A stretch of DNA of 19,734 bases from Negativicutes bacterium (GTDB lineage: Bacteria; Bacillota_C; Negativicutes; Sporomusales_B; JARLHX01), in the NCBI GenBank assembly GCA_031292015.1, contig JARLHY010000136.1, forward strand, positions 1-19,734. Direction: 5' to 3'. A program made the position numbers and the translations under genes. Of this stretch, positions 7,120 to 15,228 are shown one piece after another. Below the pieces are notes generated by a model. That model had not been told where the DNA came from. It worked only from the letters and a program-made list of their open reading frames with translations, and ran no database searches. Within the stretch, counting starts at the first letter, position 1. Every line of letters starts with the position of its first letter.

Positions 7120-7875
7120 ATGGTTTTGGACAGGATCAAAGTGGCGATTGTCGACGATAACCGCGAATTTGTCGATATCATGGCGGAGTTTCTCAGTCGG
7201 CATTCCGACATCGCCTTAGTAGGAACCGCCTATGACGGGGAAGGGATACTGGCGATTATCACCGAACATCGGCCGGATGTGGTGATTTTGGATCTCGTTA
7301 TGCCCCATCTCGATGGCATTGGCGTGTTGGAGCGGATTAACGAACTCAATGGTGAGCGGCCAAAGGTTCTTGTTCTGACGGTGTTTGGGCAGGAAGAAAT
7401 CATGCGGCAGGTTATACGGCTGGGGGCGGATTATTATTTGCTGAAACCGTGCAATCTGGACGTTTTGCTTTCGCGTGTCCGCCAACTGGCGGGAGAGGCA
7501 GGACCGAGCAGACCAGCCGCAGCTGCTGCGGACGAGTCGCGTCCGCTGGACAAGGAGGTAACCGATTTTATCAGAGAAATCGGTGTTCCGGCTCATATCA
7601 AAGGTTATTACTATGTGCGTGACGCCATTATTCTGGTGCTGGAAAATGATGAGTTGATCGGAGCGGTTACCAAGGAACTGTACCCTCTGGTTGCCGCCAG
7701 ACATGATACTACTGCCGGCCGGGTGGAACGGGCCATCCGCAACTGTATCGGCGTTGCCTGCCGCCGGGGCAATATCAATGTGATCAATCGCTTGTTCGGG
7801 CCAGGAAAAACCGAACAAGGGATTACCAATTCGGAATTTATCGCGACAGTGGCCGACCGTCTGAAAAACGGCTGA
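7120..7875 (+). CDS. spo0A: Sporulation master regulator Spo0A
   Basis: A 251-residue response regulator that, once phosphorylated, binds Spo0A boxes and commits the cell to sporulation. The receiver domain (about 5-125) has the acidic pair D12-D13, the phosphate acceptor D58 in VVILDLVMP, the T of VLTVFGQ and K of LLKP. An Ala/Pro-rich linker follows (about 128-145). The C-terminal domain is found only in Spo0A: IGVPAHIKGYYYVRDAI, ITKELYP-like wording, and the DNA-binding helix in TAGRVERAIRNCIGVACRRG. The start ATG has GGAGG at 7108-7112, seven bases upstream. It stands alone as a transcription unit: the 5' region has Spo0A boxes and sigma-H-like elements, and a terminator follows. No spoIVB is visible upstream, unlike the usual Bacillus and clostridial order; the divergent gene here is a c-di-GMP enzyme. 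Confidence 0.97.
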   Translation: MVLDRIKVAIVDDNREFVDIMAEFLSRHSDIALVGTAYDGEGILAIITEHRPDVVILDLVMPHLDGIGVLERINELNGERPKVLVLTVFGQEEIMRQVIRLGADYYLLKPCNLDVLLSRVRQLAGEAGPSRPAAAAADESRPLDKEVTDFIREIGVPAHIKGYYYVRDAIILVLENDELIGAVTKELYPLVAARHDTTAGRVERAIRNCIGVACRRGNINVINRLFGPGKTEQGITNSEFIATVADRLKNG

Positions 7876-7999
7876 CAGGCATAGGATGCCAGTCAACCGC
7901 AGGCCATTGTCAATTGCGAATAATAAACATGCTTTTTATTATCAACAAGGCACATAGACAAGGTGAGTCCTGATTTGTTATAGTATAATTTAAGATATG

Positions 8000-8049
8000 C
8001 CGGCAAAGACGCTGAACGCATCCGCGATAGTGTTTTTGCCGGTTTTTTT
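8000..8049 (+). terminator. Intrinsic terminator downstream of spo0A
   Basis: A 14-bp stem (8000-8013 with 8029-8042, two G-U pairs) with a 15-base loop is followed by seven T (8043-8049). It lies 124 bases after the spo0A stop. A perfect TATAAT (7984-7989) lies just before it, without a recognisable -35. The rest of the 288-base gap up to 8163 holds an A/T-only hairpin (about 7920-7942) and no supportable gene. Confidence 0.82.
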
Positions 8050-8163
8050 GTCTCTGTACACCAAAATCCGGACCAAGAAGAAGCTTGACGCCCACAGCGC
8101 CGGCGAGACGACGATCCGGGCCTGAGAAAACATTGAAGAAAAAAACGGATGGAGGAGATTTGT

Positions 8164-9396
8164 ATGGATTACAATCTGTATGACGGAGCGAAGCGGGTGG
8201 TGGCTGATTTGCGGGAGCTGGCGCAGCTGACTTCGGATGAAAACGGCGCGCAGCGGGTAGCCTGGACACCCATCTGGCAGAAAGCCCGCGACTGGTTCGC
8301 CGCCAAGGCCCGGGAAGCCGGCGCCGAGCTGACGGTGGACGCGGCAGGAAATGTATGGGCAAAGATAGCCGGCACAGGTGCGGGGACGGTAGCCCTCGGA
8401 AGCCACCTGGACTGTGTCCCCAATGGCGGCTGGCTGGATGGCTGTTTCGGAGTGGTGGCGGCTTTGGAGGTTCTGCGGCGATACGGCAAAGGGGCCCCCC
8501 CGCAAAAGACGGTCTATGTTGTCGACTGGGCCGACGAGGAAGGTGCCCGGTTCGGCCGCAGCCTCGTGGGATCGTCGGCGGCCAGCGGAGCCCTCGACAC
8601 GGCGGACATTGCCGACCGGGTCGACAACAACGGCGTGAAGCTGACTGAGGCGCTGGCAGGCTACAACGTCAATATGGCCAATATACTGCGAGCCCATGAA
8701 CAGTTCAAGGAGAAGAAGATTGATGCCTACCTGGAGCTGCATATCGAGCAGGGACCGGTACTGGAAAGCATGAAAAAAGCGGTGGCCTGTGTTTACGGAA
8801 TAACGGGGGTCGAGCGTCACTACGTCATCTTCAAGGGACAGGCAGCCCACGCCGGATCGTTTCCGACCCTGATGCGGCAGGACGCTTTCCTGGCTGCAGC
8901 CCAAGCGGCGCTGGCTTTTCGGGAAGTTGCCCTGAAATTCGACGGGGTGTGTACTGTTGGCAAAGTCAGCGTAAAGCCGGACGTGGTTACCATCGTTCCG
9001 GAAACCTGCGTTATTTCCCTGGACCAGCGGTCCATCGACGGCAAAGTGCTGAAGGAAATGAACGATGCTGCCCGCGCCGCCTCGGCGAAGGCCGCCGCCG
9101 ATCACGGCGTCCAGGTAACCTGGGAGAAGATATGGACCATTGCACCGACGATTTTCGATCCTCGCCTGACCGAACTGTGCAAGCAGGCGGTAGCTGACGA
9201 AACCGGCGAAGCTTCGACCATCTTTTCCGGCCCGCTGCATGACGCGGCGGAAATGGCCAAACTGGTCCCGACGGTGATGATGTTCGCGATGTCGGAGGCG
9301 GGACTTTCCCACACCAAAAAGGAGAATACCCCGGACGACGCTTTGGAAACGGCGGTCCGCGCGTTCTTGCGACTGGCTGATAAAGTAATCAACTGA
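8164..9396 (+). CDS. Zn-dependent hydantoinase/carbamoylase-family amidase (M20 fold)
   Basis: A 410-residue cytoplasmic amidohydrolase of the group that includes N-carbamoyl-L-amino-acid hydrolase, beta-ureidopropionase and allantoate amidohydrolase. The dinuclear metal site is complete by motif: GSHLDCVPNGGWLDG (79-93, ligands H81 and D92), DEEGARFGRSLVGS (124-137, base and ligand E125/E126), HIEQGP (193-198, ligand H193) and the late GLSHTKKE histidine near residue 380. The substrate-side segment GQAAHAGSFPTLMRQDA is present in the usual dimerisation domain. The ATG at 8164 was chosen because GGAGGAG at 8151-8157 lies six bases upstream. It opens a same-strand catabolic cluster with a PucR regulator and two aminotransferases. 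Within the family the substrate (N-carbamoyl amino acid, ureidopropionate, allantoate or another amide) cannot be decided by eye. Confidence 0.9.
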   Translation: MDYNLYDGAKRVVADLRELAQLTSDENGAQRVAWTPIWQKARDWFAAKAREAGAELTVDAAGNVWAKIAGTGAGTVALGSHLDCVPNGGWLDGCFGVVAALEVLRRYGKGAPPQKTVYVVDWADEEGARFGRSLVGSSAASGALDTADIADRVDNNGVKLTEALAGYNVNMANILRAHEQFKEKKIDAYLELHIEQGPVLESMKKAVACVYGITGVERHYVIFKGQAAHAGSFPTLMRQDAFLAAAQAALAFREVALKFDGVCTVGKVSVKPDVVTIVPETCVISLDQRSIDGKVLKEMNDAARAASAKAAADHGVQVTWEKIWTIAPTIFDPRLTELCKQAVADETGEASTIFSGPLHDAAEMAKLVPTVMMFAMSEAGLSHTKKENTPDDALETAVRAFLRLADKVIN

Positions 9397-9405
9397 GTAA
9401 TAAAA

Positions 9406-9444
9406 GGGGCTCTTTTCGGATTGTTTCAATGCGAAAAGGGCCTT
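9406..9444 (+). terminator. Strong hairpin after the amidase gene
   Basis: An 11-bp stem (9408-9418 with 9432-9442, one G-U) can extend by two G-U pairs. The loop itself contains ATTG/CAAT pairing. Only a weak T-run follows, so it may be an imperfect terminator or an mRNA-stabilising element rather than a full stop. Confidence 0.5.
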
Positions 9445-9554
9445 CCTGATTTATGTCGAAGAAAAAGTAGTATCAGCGTAGCCGCGCTTGCGAGTTAGCT
9501 TACGCTTCGGCGCAGGACGGGGTTGCCCAATTCTTTGCGATTGGCGGGAGAAGA

Positions 9555-10388
9555 TTGAAAAAACCAGTGATCGACTTTCATGTACACCTCACCGAATACG
9601 AGGCTTTCTGCGAATCTGCCTACAAGTGGTTTATTCAGGCCTTCCCTTCGCCGGAGGACTATCGGCGTCTTTGCGAAAAATACAGAGATTCCGGTAAGTT
9701 TATTGAGTTGATGGACGAAAACGGCGTCGATTACTCAGTTATCCTGGCTGAGGTCGCGCCGCTGACGACCGGTATTGCCACGAACGAAGCGGTGAAAGCT
9801 TTTTGTCAGGGTCAGTCGCGCCTGATACCGTTTTGTACGTTTAATCCCTATGTTGATTCAGGCATGGGGCGGAAGCTGGAAGACTTATGCGTCAGCCACG
9901 GCTTTAAGGGGCTCAAACTGTATCCTACTTACAATCATTTTTATCCTAATGATTCCGCCCTGTATCCCCTGTATTCGGTTGCCGAAAAATATTCAATCCC
10001 GGTTCTTTTCCACACAGGATCGTCTATTTTTAAAAATTCGCGGATAAAGTATGGCAATCCGATCAGTCTGGATGATGTTGCCGTGGACTTTCCCGAGCTG
10101 AAAATCGTCATGGCCCATGGGGGGCGGGGGCATTGGTATCCGGAGGCTTTCACGATGGTCCGCCTCCACGAGAATGTATATATTGACGTCGCCGGACTGC
10201 CGCCGCAAAAACTGCTGGAGTTTTTCCCGGACATGGAGCGCTATGCGGACAAGTTTATTTTCGGCACCGACTGGCCCAGCGTCGATGTCAGAAAAAATAT
10301 CGAAAAGCTCAGCCAATTGCCGATCTCGCGGGAGGCAATCGAAAAAATACTGGGAATGAACGCGAAAAAGGTATTGAGAATACCGTAG
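9555..10388 (+). CDS. Amidohydrolase-2 family metal-dependent hydrolase (TIM barrel)
   Basis: A 277-residue enzyme of the amidohydrolase-2 group (relatives of aminocarboxymuconate-semialdehyde decarboxylase and related hydrolases and decarboxylases). Metal-site motifs are in the expected order: DFHVH with HxH at residues 9-11, GLKLYPTY near 118, the strand-5 histidine in VLFHTG, the strand-6 histidine in IVMAHGG, and the strand-8 aspartate in FGTDWP (D239). The start is a TTG, with GGGAG at 9546-9550 just before it; the protein begins typically with MKKPVIDFHVH. It lies 158 bases after the amidase and 15 bases before the YgeY-like hydrolase, so it is likely cotranscribed with the latter. The family is broad, so hydrolysis of a ring amide or lactone, or a decarboxylation, are all possible. 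Confidence 0.85.
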   Translation: MKKPVIDFHVHLTEYEAFCESAYKWFIQAFPSPEDYRRLCEKYRDSGKFIELMDENGVDYSVILAEVAPLTTGIATNEAVKAFCQGQSRLIPFCTFNPYVDSGMGRKLEDLCVSHGFKGLKLYPTYNHFYPNDSALYPLYSVAEKYSIPVLFHTGSSIFKNSRIKYGNPISLDDVAVDFPELKIVMAHGGRGHWYPEAFTMVRLHENVYIDVAGLPPQKLLEFFPDMERYADKFIFGTDWPSVDVRKNIEKLSQLPISREAIEKILGMNAKKVLRIP

Positions 10389-10403
10389 AAAAGGGGGAGC
10401 ATG

Positions 10404-11714
10404 ATGGACCTCTACCAAAAAGTGAACCAACTGGCAAGCGAGCTGTTGCCTGATGCCGTCGATTTTGCCCAGCGGCTGGTGCGCTGCCCTTCGCCGGGCG
10501 GCAACGAGAAGAAGGTAGCCGATATCTGCCTGGCAGAAATGGAGAAACTCGGCTATGACCAGGTTTTTTGCGATGACTGGGGTAACGTGATCGGCGTGAT
10601 CGACGGCCAACTGCCGGGGCCGACAATCTTGTTCAACGGTCATTTCGACCATGTGCCTCCTGGCGACCTGTCCCTCTGGGAAGGTTACGACCCTTACGGC
10701 GCCGTGGTCGATGTGGCGGAGGTAGACAACCGGGAGGCGACCCAAAAAGACCAGACCGAGGTTATCCACGGGCGCGGCGTAGCCGACCTGAAGGGGTCAA
10801 TGGCCTGTCAGGTATACGGCGGGAAGCTCCTGCTCCGGCTACGGGAAGAGGTGGCCCGCATCAAGGGGCGGTACATCATCACCGCCGTCTGTCTCGAAGA
10901 GCCGGGAGACCAGGTGGGGACGATCCAATTAATCGACGACACCTTCAAAAAGCTGGGGTGGGGTTACGACGGCCTCATTTCCTGCGAGCCGACCTCGCTG
11001 GACATCGCCATCGGTCATCGCGGCCGGGTGGAGCTGGTGGTAAGCGTGCACGGAAAGATAAGCCACGGCAGCGCGCCCTGGCTGGGTATCAACGCTGTGT
11101 ACAAAGCGAATAAATTCATCGAAAAAGTGGCCAACGAGCTGCCGGATAAGTTTCCCGCCGATCCTGACCTGGGGAAAGCCAGCATCGCCTTGACCATCAT
11201 CAAGGCCAGTCCGGGAGAACTGTGCATTGTGCCTGAACGCTGCGACATCAATTTTGACCGACGGCTCATTCCAGGCGAGACGCCGGAAAGTTGCAGGCAG
11301 GAACTCCAGGATATCATCGATCAACTGGCCAGGGACGACCCGGAGTTTCGGGCAGAGGTCAAAATCGCCGAAGAGGTGCGGGAGTTTTACACCGGGAAAT
11401 CCGTCAGGATCGCCAATAAAAAGCCGGCCTGGAAAATTCCCAAGGAACACCCCTTTGTTGAGGCCATGGCCGCCGGACTTGAAGCAGTCGGACAAGAAGT
11501 AAAATATAAGTACTGGTATTTCGGCACCGACCTGTCAAAGGTGGCCGCCGAGGACCACAAGCCGGCTCTCGGTTACTCCGGCGGGCAGGAACAGCTGATT
11601 CATGTCCCAGTGGAGAAGCTGCGGATCGACTTCATGGGGAAAAGCATTGCCGGGTATGCCGCAGGCTACCTGAAGATGATGGATCTGCCCCGGGGGGCTT
11701 TTCAGCTGGACTAG
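10404..11714 (+). CDS. M20-family metallohydrolase, YgeY-like
   Basis: A 436-residue dinuclear metallohydrolase of the ArgE/DapE/YgeY type. Motifs in order: NGHFDHVPPGD (metal H and catalytic D), GRGVADLKGSMA (bridging D), VCLEEPGD (catalytic and metal E), CEPTSLDIAIGHRGR, then HGKISHGSAPWLGINAVYK in the dimerisation domain, and the last ligand near QEQLIHVPVEKL. The wording around CEPT, GRGRVEL and DRRLIPGETPE is that of YgeY, a hydrolase that Escherichia coli encodes in a purine and selenium-metabolism cluster. ATG at 10404 is preferred, because GGGGGAG at 10393-10399 leaves too little space for the ATG at 10401. It sits between the amidohydrolase and the PAS protein. Deacylation or hydrolysis of an amide on an amino acid is likely; the true substrate is unknown. 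Confidence 0.87.
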   Translation: MDLYQKVNQLASELLPDAVDFAQRLVRCPSPGGNEKKVADICLAEMEKLGYDQVFCDDWGNVIGVIDGQLPGPTILFNGHFDHVPPGDLSLWEGYDPYGAVVDVAEVDNREATQKDQTEVIHGRGVADLKGSMACQVYGGKLLLRLREEVARIKGRYIITAVCLEEPGDQVGTIQLIDDTFKKLGWGYDGLISCEPTSLDIAIGHRGRVELVVSVHGKISHGSAPWLGINAVYKANKFIEKVANELPDKFPADPDLGKASIALTIIKASPGELCIVPERCDINFDRRLIPGETPESCRQELQDIIDQLARDDPEFRAEVKIAEEVREFYTGKSVRIANKKPAWKIPKEHPFVEAMAAGLEAVGQEVKYKYWYFGTDLSKVAAEDHKPALGYSGGQEQLIHVPVEKLRIDFMGKSIAGYAAGYLKMMDLPRGAFQLD

Positions 11715-11752
11715 CGAAAAGATAACGGCAAGACAAGTAAAGGAGAGCTATG

Positions 11753-12097
11753 ATGGGCGAGGAAAAGATCGCGGCGGCTGTTTTGGATTCACTGCCCTAT
11801 CCTGTGGTGTTTGTGGACTGCGGTCATGTGATCAGGTATATGAACAAAATGGCCCGGTACCATTATCTTTCCGAACGGGGCTACAGCGATCTTGTGGGCA
11901 AGTCTATTTTTGCGTGTCACAACTCCCATTCCGAGGGAAAAATCCGGGAGGCTGTGGAAAAGCTGAAAAATCACGGCAATGAGATTTTTCTCGGGGTCAG
12001 TGTTAAAAATCAGCGGATCTATATCAATCCGGTCCGGGATGAAAACGGTGAATTGATCGGGTATTTTGAACGGTTTGAACTCAATCTGCAGAAATGA
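11753..12097 (+). CDS. Stand-alone PAS-domain protein with a CHN motif
   Basis: A 114-residue protein made of a single PAS fold and nothing else. It starts with LDSLPYPVVFVDCGHVIRYMNKMA, the usual PAS opening, continues with GKSIFACHNSHSEGKIREAV, and ends in the beta strands VSVKNQRIYINPVRDENGELIGYFERFE. The Cys-His-Asn segment occupies the place where some PAS domains carry a haem or flavin ligand, but no cofactor can be proved from sequence. GGAG at 11742-11745 lies seven bases before the ATG at 11753; an ATG at 11750 is also possible. It follows the YgeY-like gene by 38 bases and precedes the PucR regulator. Its job is unknown; a ligand or redox sensor that works with the regulator or an enzyme of the cluster would fit the position. 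Confidence 0.75.
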   Translation: MGEEKIAAAVLDSLPYPVVFVDCGHVIRYMNKMARYHYLSERGYSDLVGKSIFACHNSHSEGKIREAVEKLKNHGNEIFLGVSVKNQRIYINPVRDENGELIGYFERFELNLQK

Positions 12098-12119
12098 CGA
12101 CAGGTAACGAAGCGGTGAG

Positions 12120-12187
12120 CGGGAGGGGAAGGCCCTCCTGTTTCTCAAGGCGGTGCGAAGGGAAGAAAACTTCCGCTTGCCATGAAG
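12120..12187 (+). promoter_or_regulatory. Tandem hairpins in the gap before the PucR gene
   Basis: An 8-bp stem (12120-12127 with 12133-12140, one G-U, loop GAAGG) is followed by TTTCTC. A second hairpin, GGAAG-AAAA-CTTCC, lies near 12160-12175. The gap between the PAS gene and the PucR gene is 232 bases. The first hairpin could be a weak terminator or attenuator. I see no clear promoter in the gap and no convincing gene. Confidence 0.35.
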
Positions 12188-12329
12188 ATCATCTCGATTT
12201 ATCGGGAGTGATTTGCAGGATATTGCCCAAAAAGAAGGAAGTTCCATTATTAGACACTGTTGCCAAAGGAAAGAATGACAGGCAAGGGATGATTTTTCGC
12301 ACCAGGCGGGGAAAGGGGCTGCCGGGCCT

Positions 12330-13547
12330 ATGCTGGTCACACTGCGGGATATGGTTGGGTTAGCCGAGCTTGGTGAGATGAGGCTGGTTGCCGGTTCGGC
12401 CGGACTGGACCGGGTTTTGAACTGGGCCCATGTGGTCGATCTCCCTGATGTCACCGAGTGGGTAAAAGGCGGGGAACTACTCTTTACCACCGGGATCGGC
12501 ATCAAGAGCGACCTGGGCCAGCTGGCTCAGATCGTGCGCGAGTGCCACAAGATGGCGGTGGCGGGGCTGGTTATCAATGTCGGCCCCTATATTGAACAGA
12601 CCCCGCAAGAGGTTATCGCCGTGGCCGACGAACTCGGTTTCCCGGTTTTCGAACTGCCGTGGAAAGTAAAGATCGTCGAGATTACCCGGATCATCTATAA
12701 CTTCATCGCCCTGAAAAGCATCGAGGAGAAATCGATCAAGGACATTCTGGAAAATATTTTATATGGCAGCCCGGACAGCCACGAGGATATTTTGGCCCGG
12801 GCCGCTTCCTACGACTACGATCTGGACGATTGCTACCAGATCATGGTGGTGAAATTCGACAACCTGGCTGCTTATTTGCGGGAAACACGGGTGCTGACCG
12901 AACATCAGATCTTGGTCTTCAAATCGCAGCTGCAAAGCAAAATCGAGGGTATCTTGGGCCGCCACGGCAAAAGGGCGCTCACCTTTATCCGCCTCGACAC
13001 CGCTATCGTGATGCTGCCGACCCGAATGAATCCCAAAGAACAGCAAACGACCAGGGAAATAGCCAGTGATATCAAAGCTGAGTTTGAAATCCGCTTTGCG
13101 GGGCTCAAGCTCCATATCGGCTGGGGCAATCCGTATTCGCAGGTCGGCGAAGCCAAAAAAGGTCTGTCCCAGGCCGAGCAGGCGCTGCGGGTAGCCCGGT
13201 CCGGCGGTGGCACGCCCAACACGATGAGTTTTAATGAACTGGGATTTTACAAGGTCCTTTTCAACGTCAAAGACCGGCAGGAACTCGAAGGTTTTCGCTG
13301 TGAGATACTGAGGCCGCTGCTGGATTACGACCGTGATCACCAGAGCGAGCTTGTGGATACTTTGTCCATTTTTCTCGAAGAGAATGAAAACTATGCGCGG
13401 GTTTCCTCGCGCCTTTACATCCATCGCAATACACTGAAATACCGGCTGCAGAAAATCGTCGAGTTGTCCGGCCGGGACCTGAATGATTCCAATGACCGGA
13501 TGCTGTTGTATTTCGCGACTATTGTTCATAAATTCCTCAGTTTCTGA
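12330..13547 (+). CDS. PucR/CdaR-type transcriptional regulator
   Basis: A 405-residue regulator with three visible parts. The N-terminal PucR domain (about 5-125) includes LNWAHVVDLPDVTEWVKGGELLFTTG. A degenerate GGDEF-like CdaR domain follows (about 160-290; IGWGNPYSQVGEAKKGLSQAEQAL). The C-terminal helix-turn-helix (about 335-395) reads ENENYARVSSRLYIHRNTLKYRLQKI. This family senses small nitrogen compounds or sugar acids and activates nearby catabolic genes; Bacillus PucR controls purine use. The start at 12330 gives the typical opening LVTLRDMVGL, although the ribosome site is poor (a GAAAGGGG stretch 11 bases upstream). It sits in the middle of the amidase and aminotransferase cluster, so those genes are the natural targets. 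The inducer is unknown. Confidence 0.92.
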   Translation: MLVTLRDMVGLAELGEMRLVAGSAGLDRVLNWAHVVDLPDVTEWVKGGELLFTTGIGIKSDLGQLAQIVRECHKMAVAGLVINVGPYIEQTPQEVIAVADELGFPVFELPWKVKIVEITRIIYNFIALKSIEEKSIKDILENILYGSPDSHEDILARAASYDYDLDDCYQIMVVKFDNLAAYLRETRVLTEHQILVFKSQLQSKIEGILGRHGKRALTFIRLDTAIVMLPTRMNPKEQQTTREIASDIKAEFEIRFAGLKLHIGWGNPYSQVGEAKKGLSQAEQALRVARSGGGTPNTMSFNELGFYKVLFNVKDRQELEGFRCEILRPLLDYDRDHQSELVDTLSIFLEENENYARVSSRLYIHRNTLKYRLQKIVELSGRDLNDSNDRMLLYFATIVHKFLSF

Positions 13548-13724
13548 CGCCTGCCGCCACGAAATTGACCGATTTTTGCCCTGACCCGACTGTATGCAAT
13601 GAATAGTATTGCCGGCTTTTTTTGGCCAACCGATACATAGACGGTAAACGGTTCCTTTTGTTATAGTGATAATAAAATCAGGTGATTTTTAAATTTTTCA
13701 TGGAAACCGGGAGGGAAACGAACG

Positions 13725-15122
13725 ATGAGTGAAAAAACGGGTTATGAACTGGATGCCGCTGAACTGGCCCAGTTGCAGCGAAAATATCTGTGGACTCATA
13801 TCACCAACCAGAAAATCTTTGAACTTCAGGATGTGCCGGCAATCGTATCAGCCAAAGGCTGCATGATTACGGACAGTCATGGCAAGGAATATCTGGACGG
13901 CCTGGCCGGCGGCGTATGGTGCGTCAATGTCGGCTACGGTCAGCGGGCCATCATCGAGGCCATCACCGAGCAATTGTGGCAGCTGCCGTATTACTCAGGC
14001 GCGGTGGGCAATCCGCCGTATATCCGCATGGCCCAGCAACTGGCCGGACTGCTGCCGGAGCAGCCGAAGGTATATGTCGCCAACAGCGGCTCCGAAGCCA
14101 ACGAAAAGTCATTTAAAATCGCACGGCAATATTTCAGCCTGAAGTATCCGGGTAAGAAAAAGAATAAAATCGTCTACCGCCACCGGGACTATCATGGCAG
14201 CACCCTGGCGGTGCTGGCCGCGACCGGTCAGGAGGAGCGCCGGGCAGGCTACGGTCCTTATCCGGAAGGGTTCGTGCAAATTCCGCATGCGCTGTGCTAT
14301 CGCTGTCATTTCGGCAAGACCTATCCGGGCTGCAATATCGAATGCGCCCGGGCCCTGGAGTCGGTCATCGAAAAAGAAGGCCCCGACACGGTTGCGGCGA
14401 TCATTCTGGAGCCGATAACTGCCGGCGGCGGAATCATCGTACCTGTTCAGGAATATTATCCGATCATCCAGGAGATCTGCCGGAAGTACGAAGTTCTGCT
14501 TATCGTTGACGAAGTCGTGAATGGCTTCGGCCGCACGGGCACAATGTTCGGTTTCCAAAACTACGACGTTGACCCGGATATTGTCACCATGGCCAAGGGG
14601 CTGGCCAGCGCCTATATGCCGATTTCCGCCACCTGCACAAAACAGTATATATTCGATCAGTTCCTGGCCGATCCGGCCGACACGATGGGCTATTTCAGGG
14701 ACATCAGCACCTATGGAGGCTGTGCGGCGGGCTGCGCGGCGGCGATTGCCAATATGAACATCATCCAGGAGCAAAACCTGCTGGAAAATAGCAAGCAGAT
14801 GGGTAAATACCTGCTGGACAGTCTGAAAGATCTCGAAGAACTTCCCATGGTCGGCGAGGTCCGGGGCCGGGGCTTGTTCCTGGGGATCGAACTGGTCGAG
14901 GACAAAAAGACAAAAACGCCGCTGCACGAAAAATATCTGGGCCAGATCGTCGCCGACGCCAAGGCCGAAGGAGTACTTATCGGCAGAATGTCGCGCAGCG
15001 TGCCGCAGTCGAATAATGTCCTCACGGCGGCGCCGCCGCTGACTCTGAGCAAAGAAGAGACCGACAGACTGGCGAGGGCCTTCCGCAAGTCGATTGAGAA
15101 ATTCCACAAAAGCCGGGGGTAA
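13725..15122 (+). CDS. Class III aminotransferase (omega-amino-acid:pyruvate type)
   Basis: A 465-residue PLP-dependent enzyme of fold type I. PLP-site motifs: YVANSGSEANEKSFKIAR (phosphate loop), YRHRDYHGSTL, ILEPITAGGG, LIVDEVVNGFGRTG (D and V stack on the cofactor) and the Schiff-base lysine K291 in TMAKGLASAYMP. The wording ALCYRCHFGKTYPGCNIECARALE, with four cysteines near 190-205, is shared by taurine-, hypotaurine- or beta-alanine-pyruvate aminotransferases as I recall them. GGGAGGG at 13709-13715 lies nine bases upstream of the ATG. The 177-base gap after the PucR gene contains a weak GCAAT/ATTGC hairpin with T-run (about 13596-13623) and an A/T-rich stretch that may hold a promoter. 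The product would be a semialdehyde plus alanine. The exact amino donor is unknown. Confidence 0.88.
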   Translation: MSEKTGYELDAAELAQLQRKYLWTHITNQKIFELQDVPAIVSAKGCMITDSHGKEYLDGLAGGVWCVNVGYGQRAIIEAITEQLWQLPYYSGAVGNPPYIRMAQQLAGLLPEQPKVYVANSGSEANEKSFKIARQYFSLKYPGKKKNKIVYRHRDYHGSTLAVLAATGQEERRAGYGPYPEGFVQIPHALCYRCHFGKTYPGCNIECARALESVIEKEGPDTVAAIILEPITAGGGIIVPVQEYYPIIQEICRKYEVLLIVDEVVNGFGRTGTMFGFQNYDVDPDIVTMAKGLASAYMPISATCTKQYIFDQFLADPADTMGYFRDISTYGGCAAGCAAAIANMNIIQEQNLLENSKQMGKYLLDSLKDLEELPMVGEVRGRGLFLGIELVEDKKTKTPLHEKYLGQIVADAKAEGVLIGRMSRSVPQSNNVLTAAPPLTLSKEETDRLARAFRKSIEKFHKSRG

Positions 15123-15133
15123 TGCTGCCAGCC

Positions 15134-15205
15134 GCGCTTCCCGCCAGGGAGGCGGGAAGTGCGGGGAAGGCAATTGCCATAGATTGAAAGCAGGTTATAA
15201 ACCTG
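15134..15205 (+). promoter_or_regulatory. Two hairpins between the aminotransferase genes
   Basis: A 12-bp stem (15134-15145 with 15151-15162, one G-U, loop AGGGA) is followed by a perfect 6-bp hairpin, CAGGTT-ATA-AACCTG (15191-15205). Neither has a T-run, so termination is unlikely. They may stabilise or process the mRNA between the two genes. Confidence 0.4.
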
Positions 15206-15228
15206 TAACAGGACAGGAGAGATGTGCA

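Noticed and set aside
7997..8125. Small plus-strand frame of 42 codons with a hydrophobic stretch
   Set aside because: There is no ribosome site, it starts right at a TATAAT box, and it spans the spo0A terminator.
7990..9429. Long antisense open frame of 479 codons opposite the amidase
   Set aside because: The plus strand encodes a full metalloenzyme with all motifs and a good ribosome site. The antisense frame has no recognisable motif and is a by-product of G/C-rich codon use.
9488..9697. Plus-strand 69-codon frame before the amidohydrolase
   Set aside because: It overlaps the amidohydrolase start in another frame, with no ribosome site or motif.
12094..12363. 89-codon frame between the PAS and PucR genes
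   Set aside because: It has a poor start and odd Cys/Arg-rich composition, overlaps the PucR start, and covers two hairpins; more likely non-coding.
14109..15173. 354-codon antisense frame opposite the class III aminotransferase
   Set aside because: It lies wholly over a well-supported enzyme gene and shows no domain wording.
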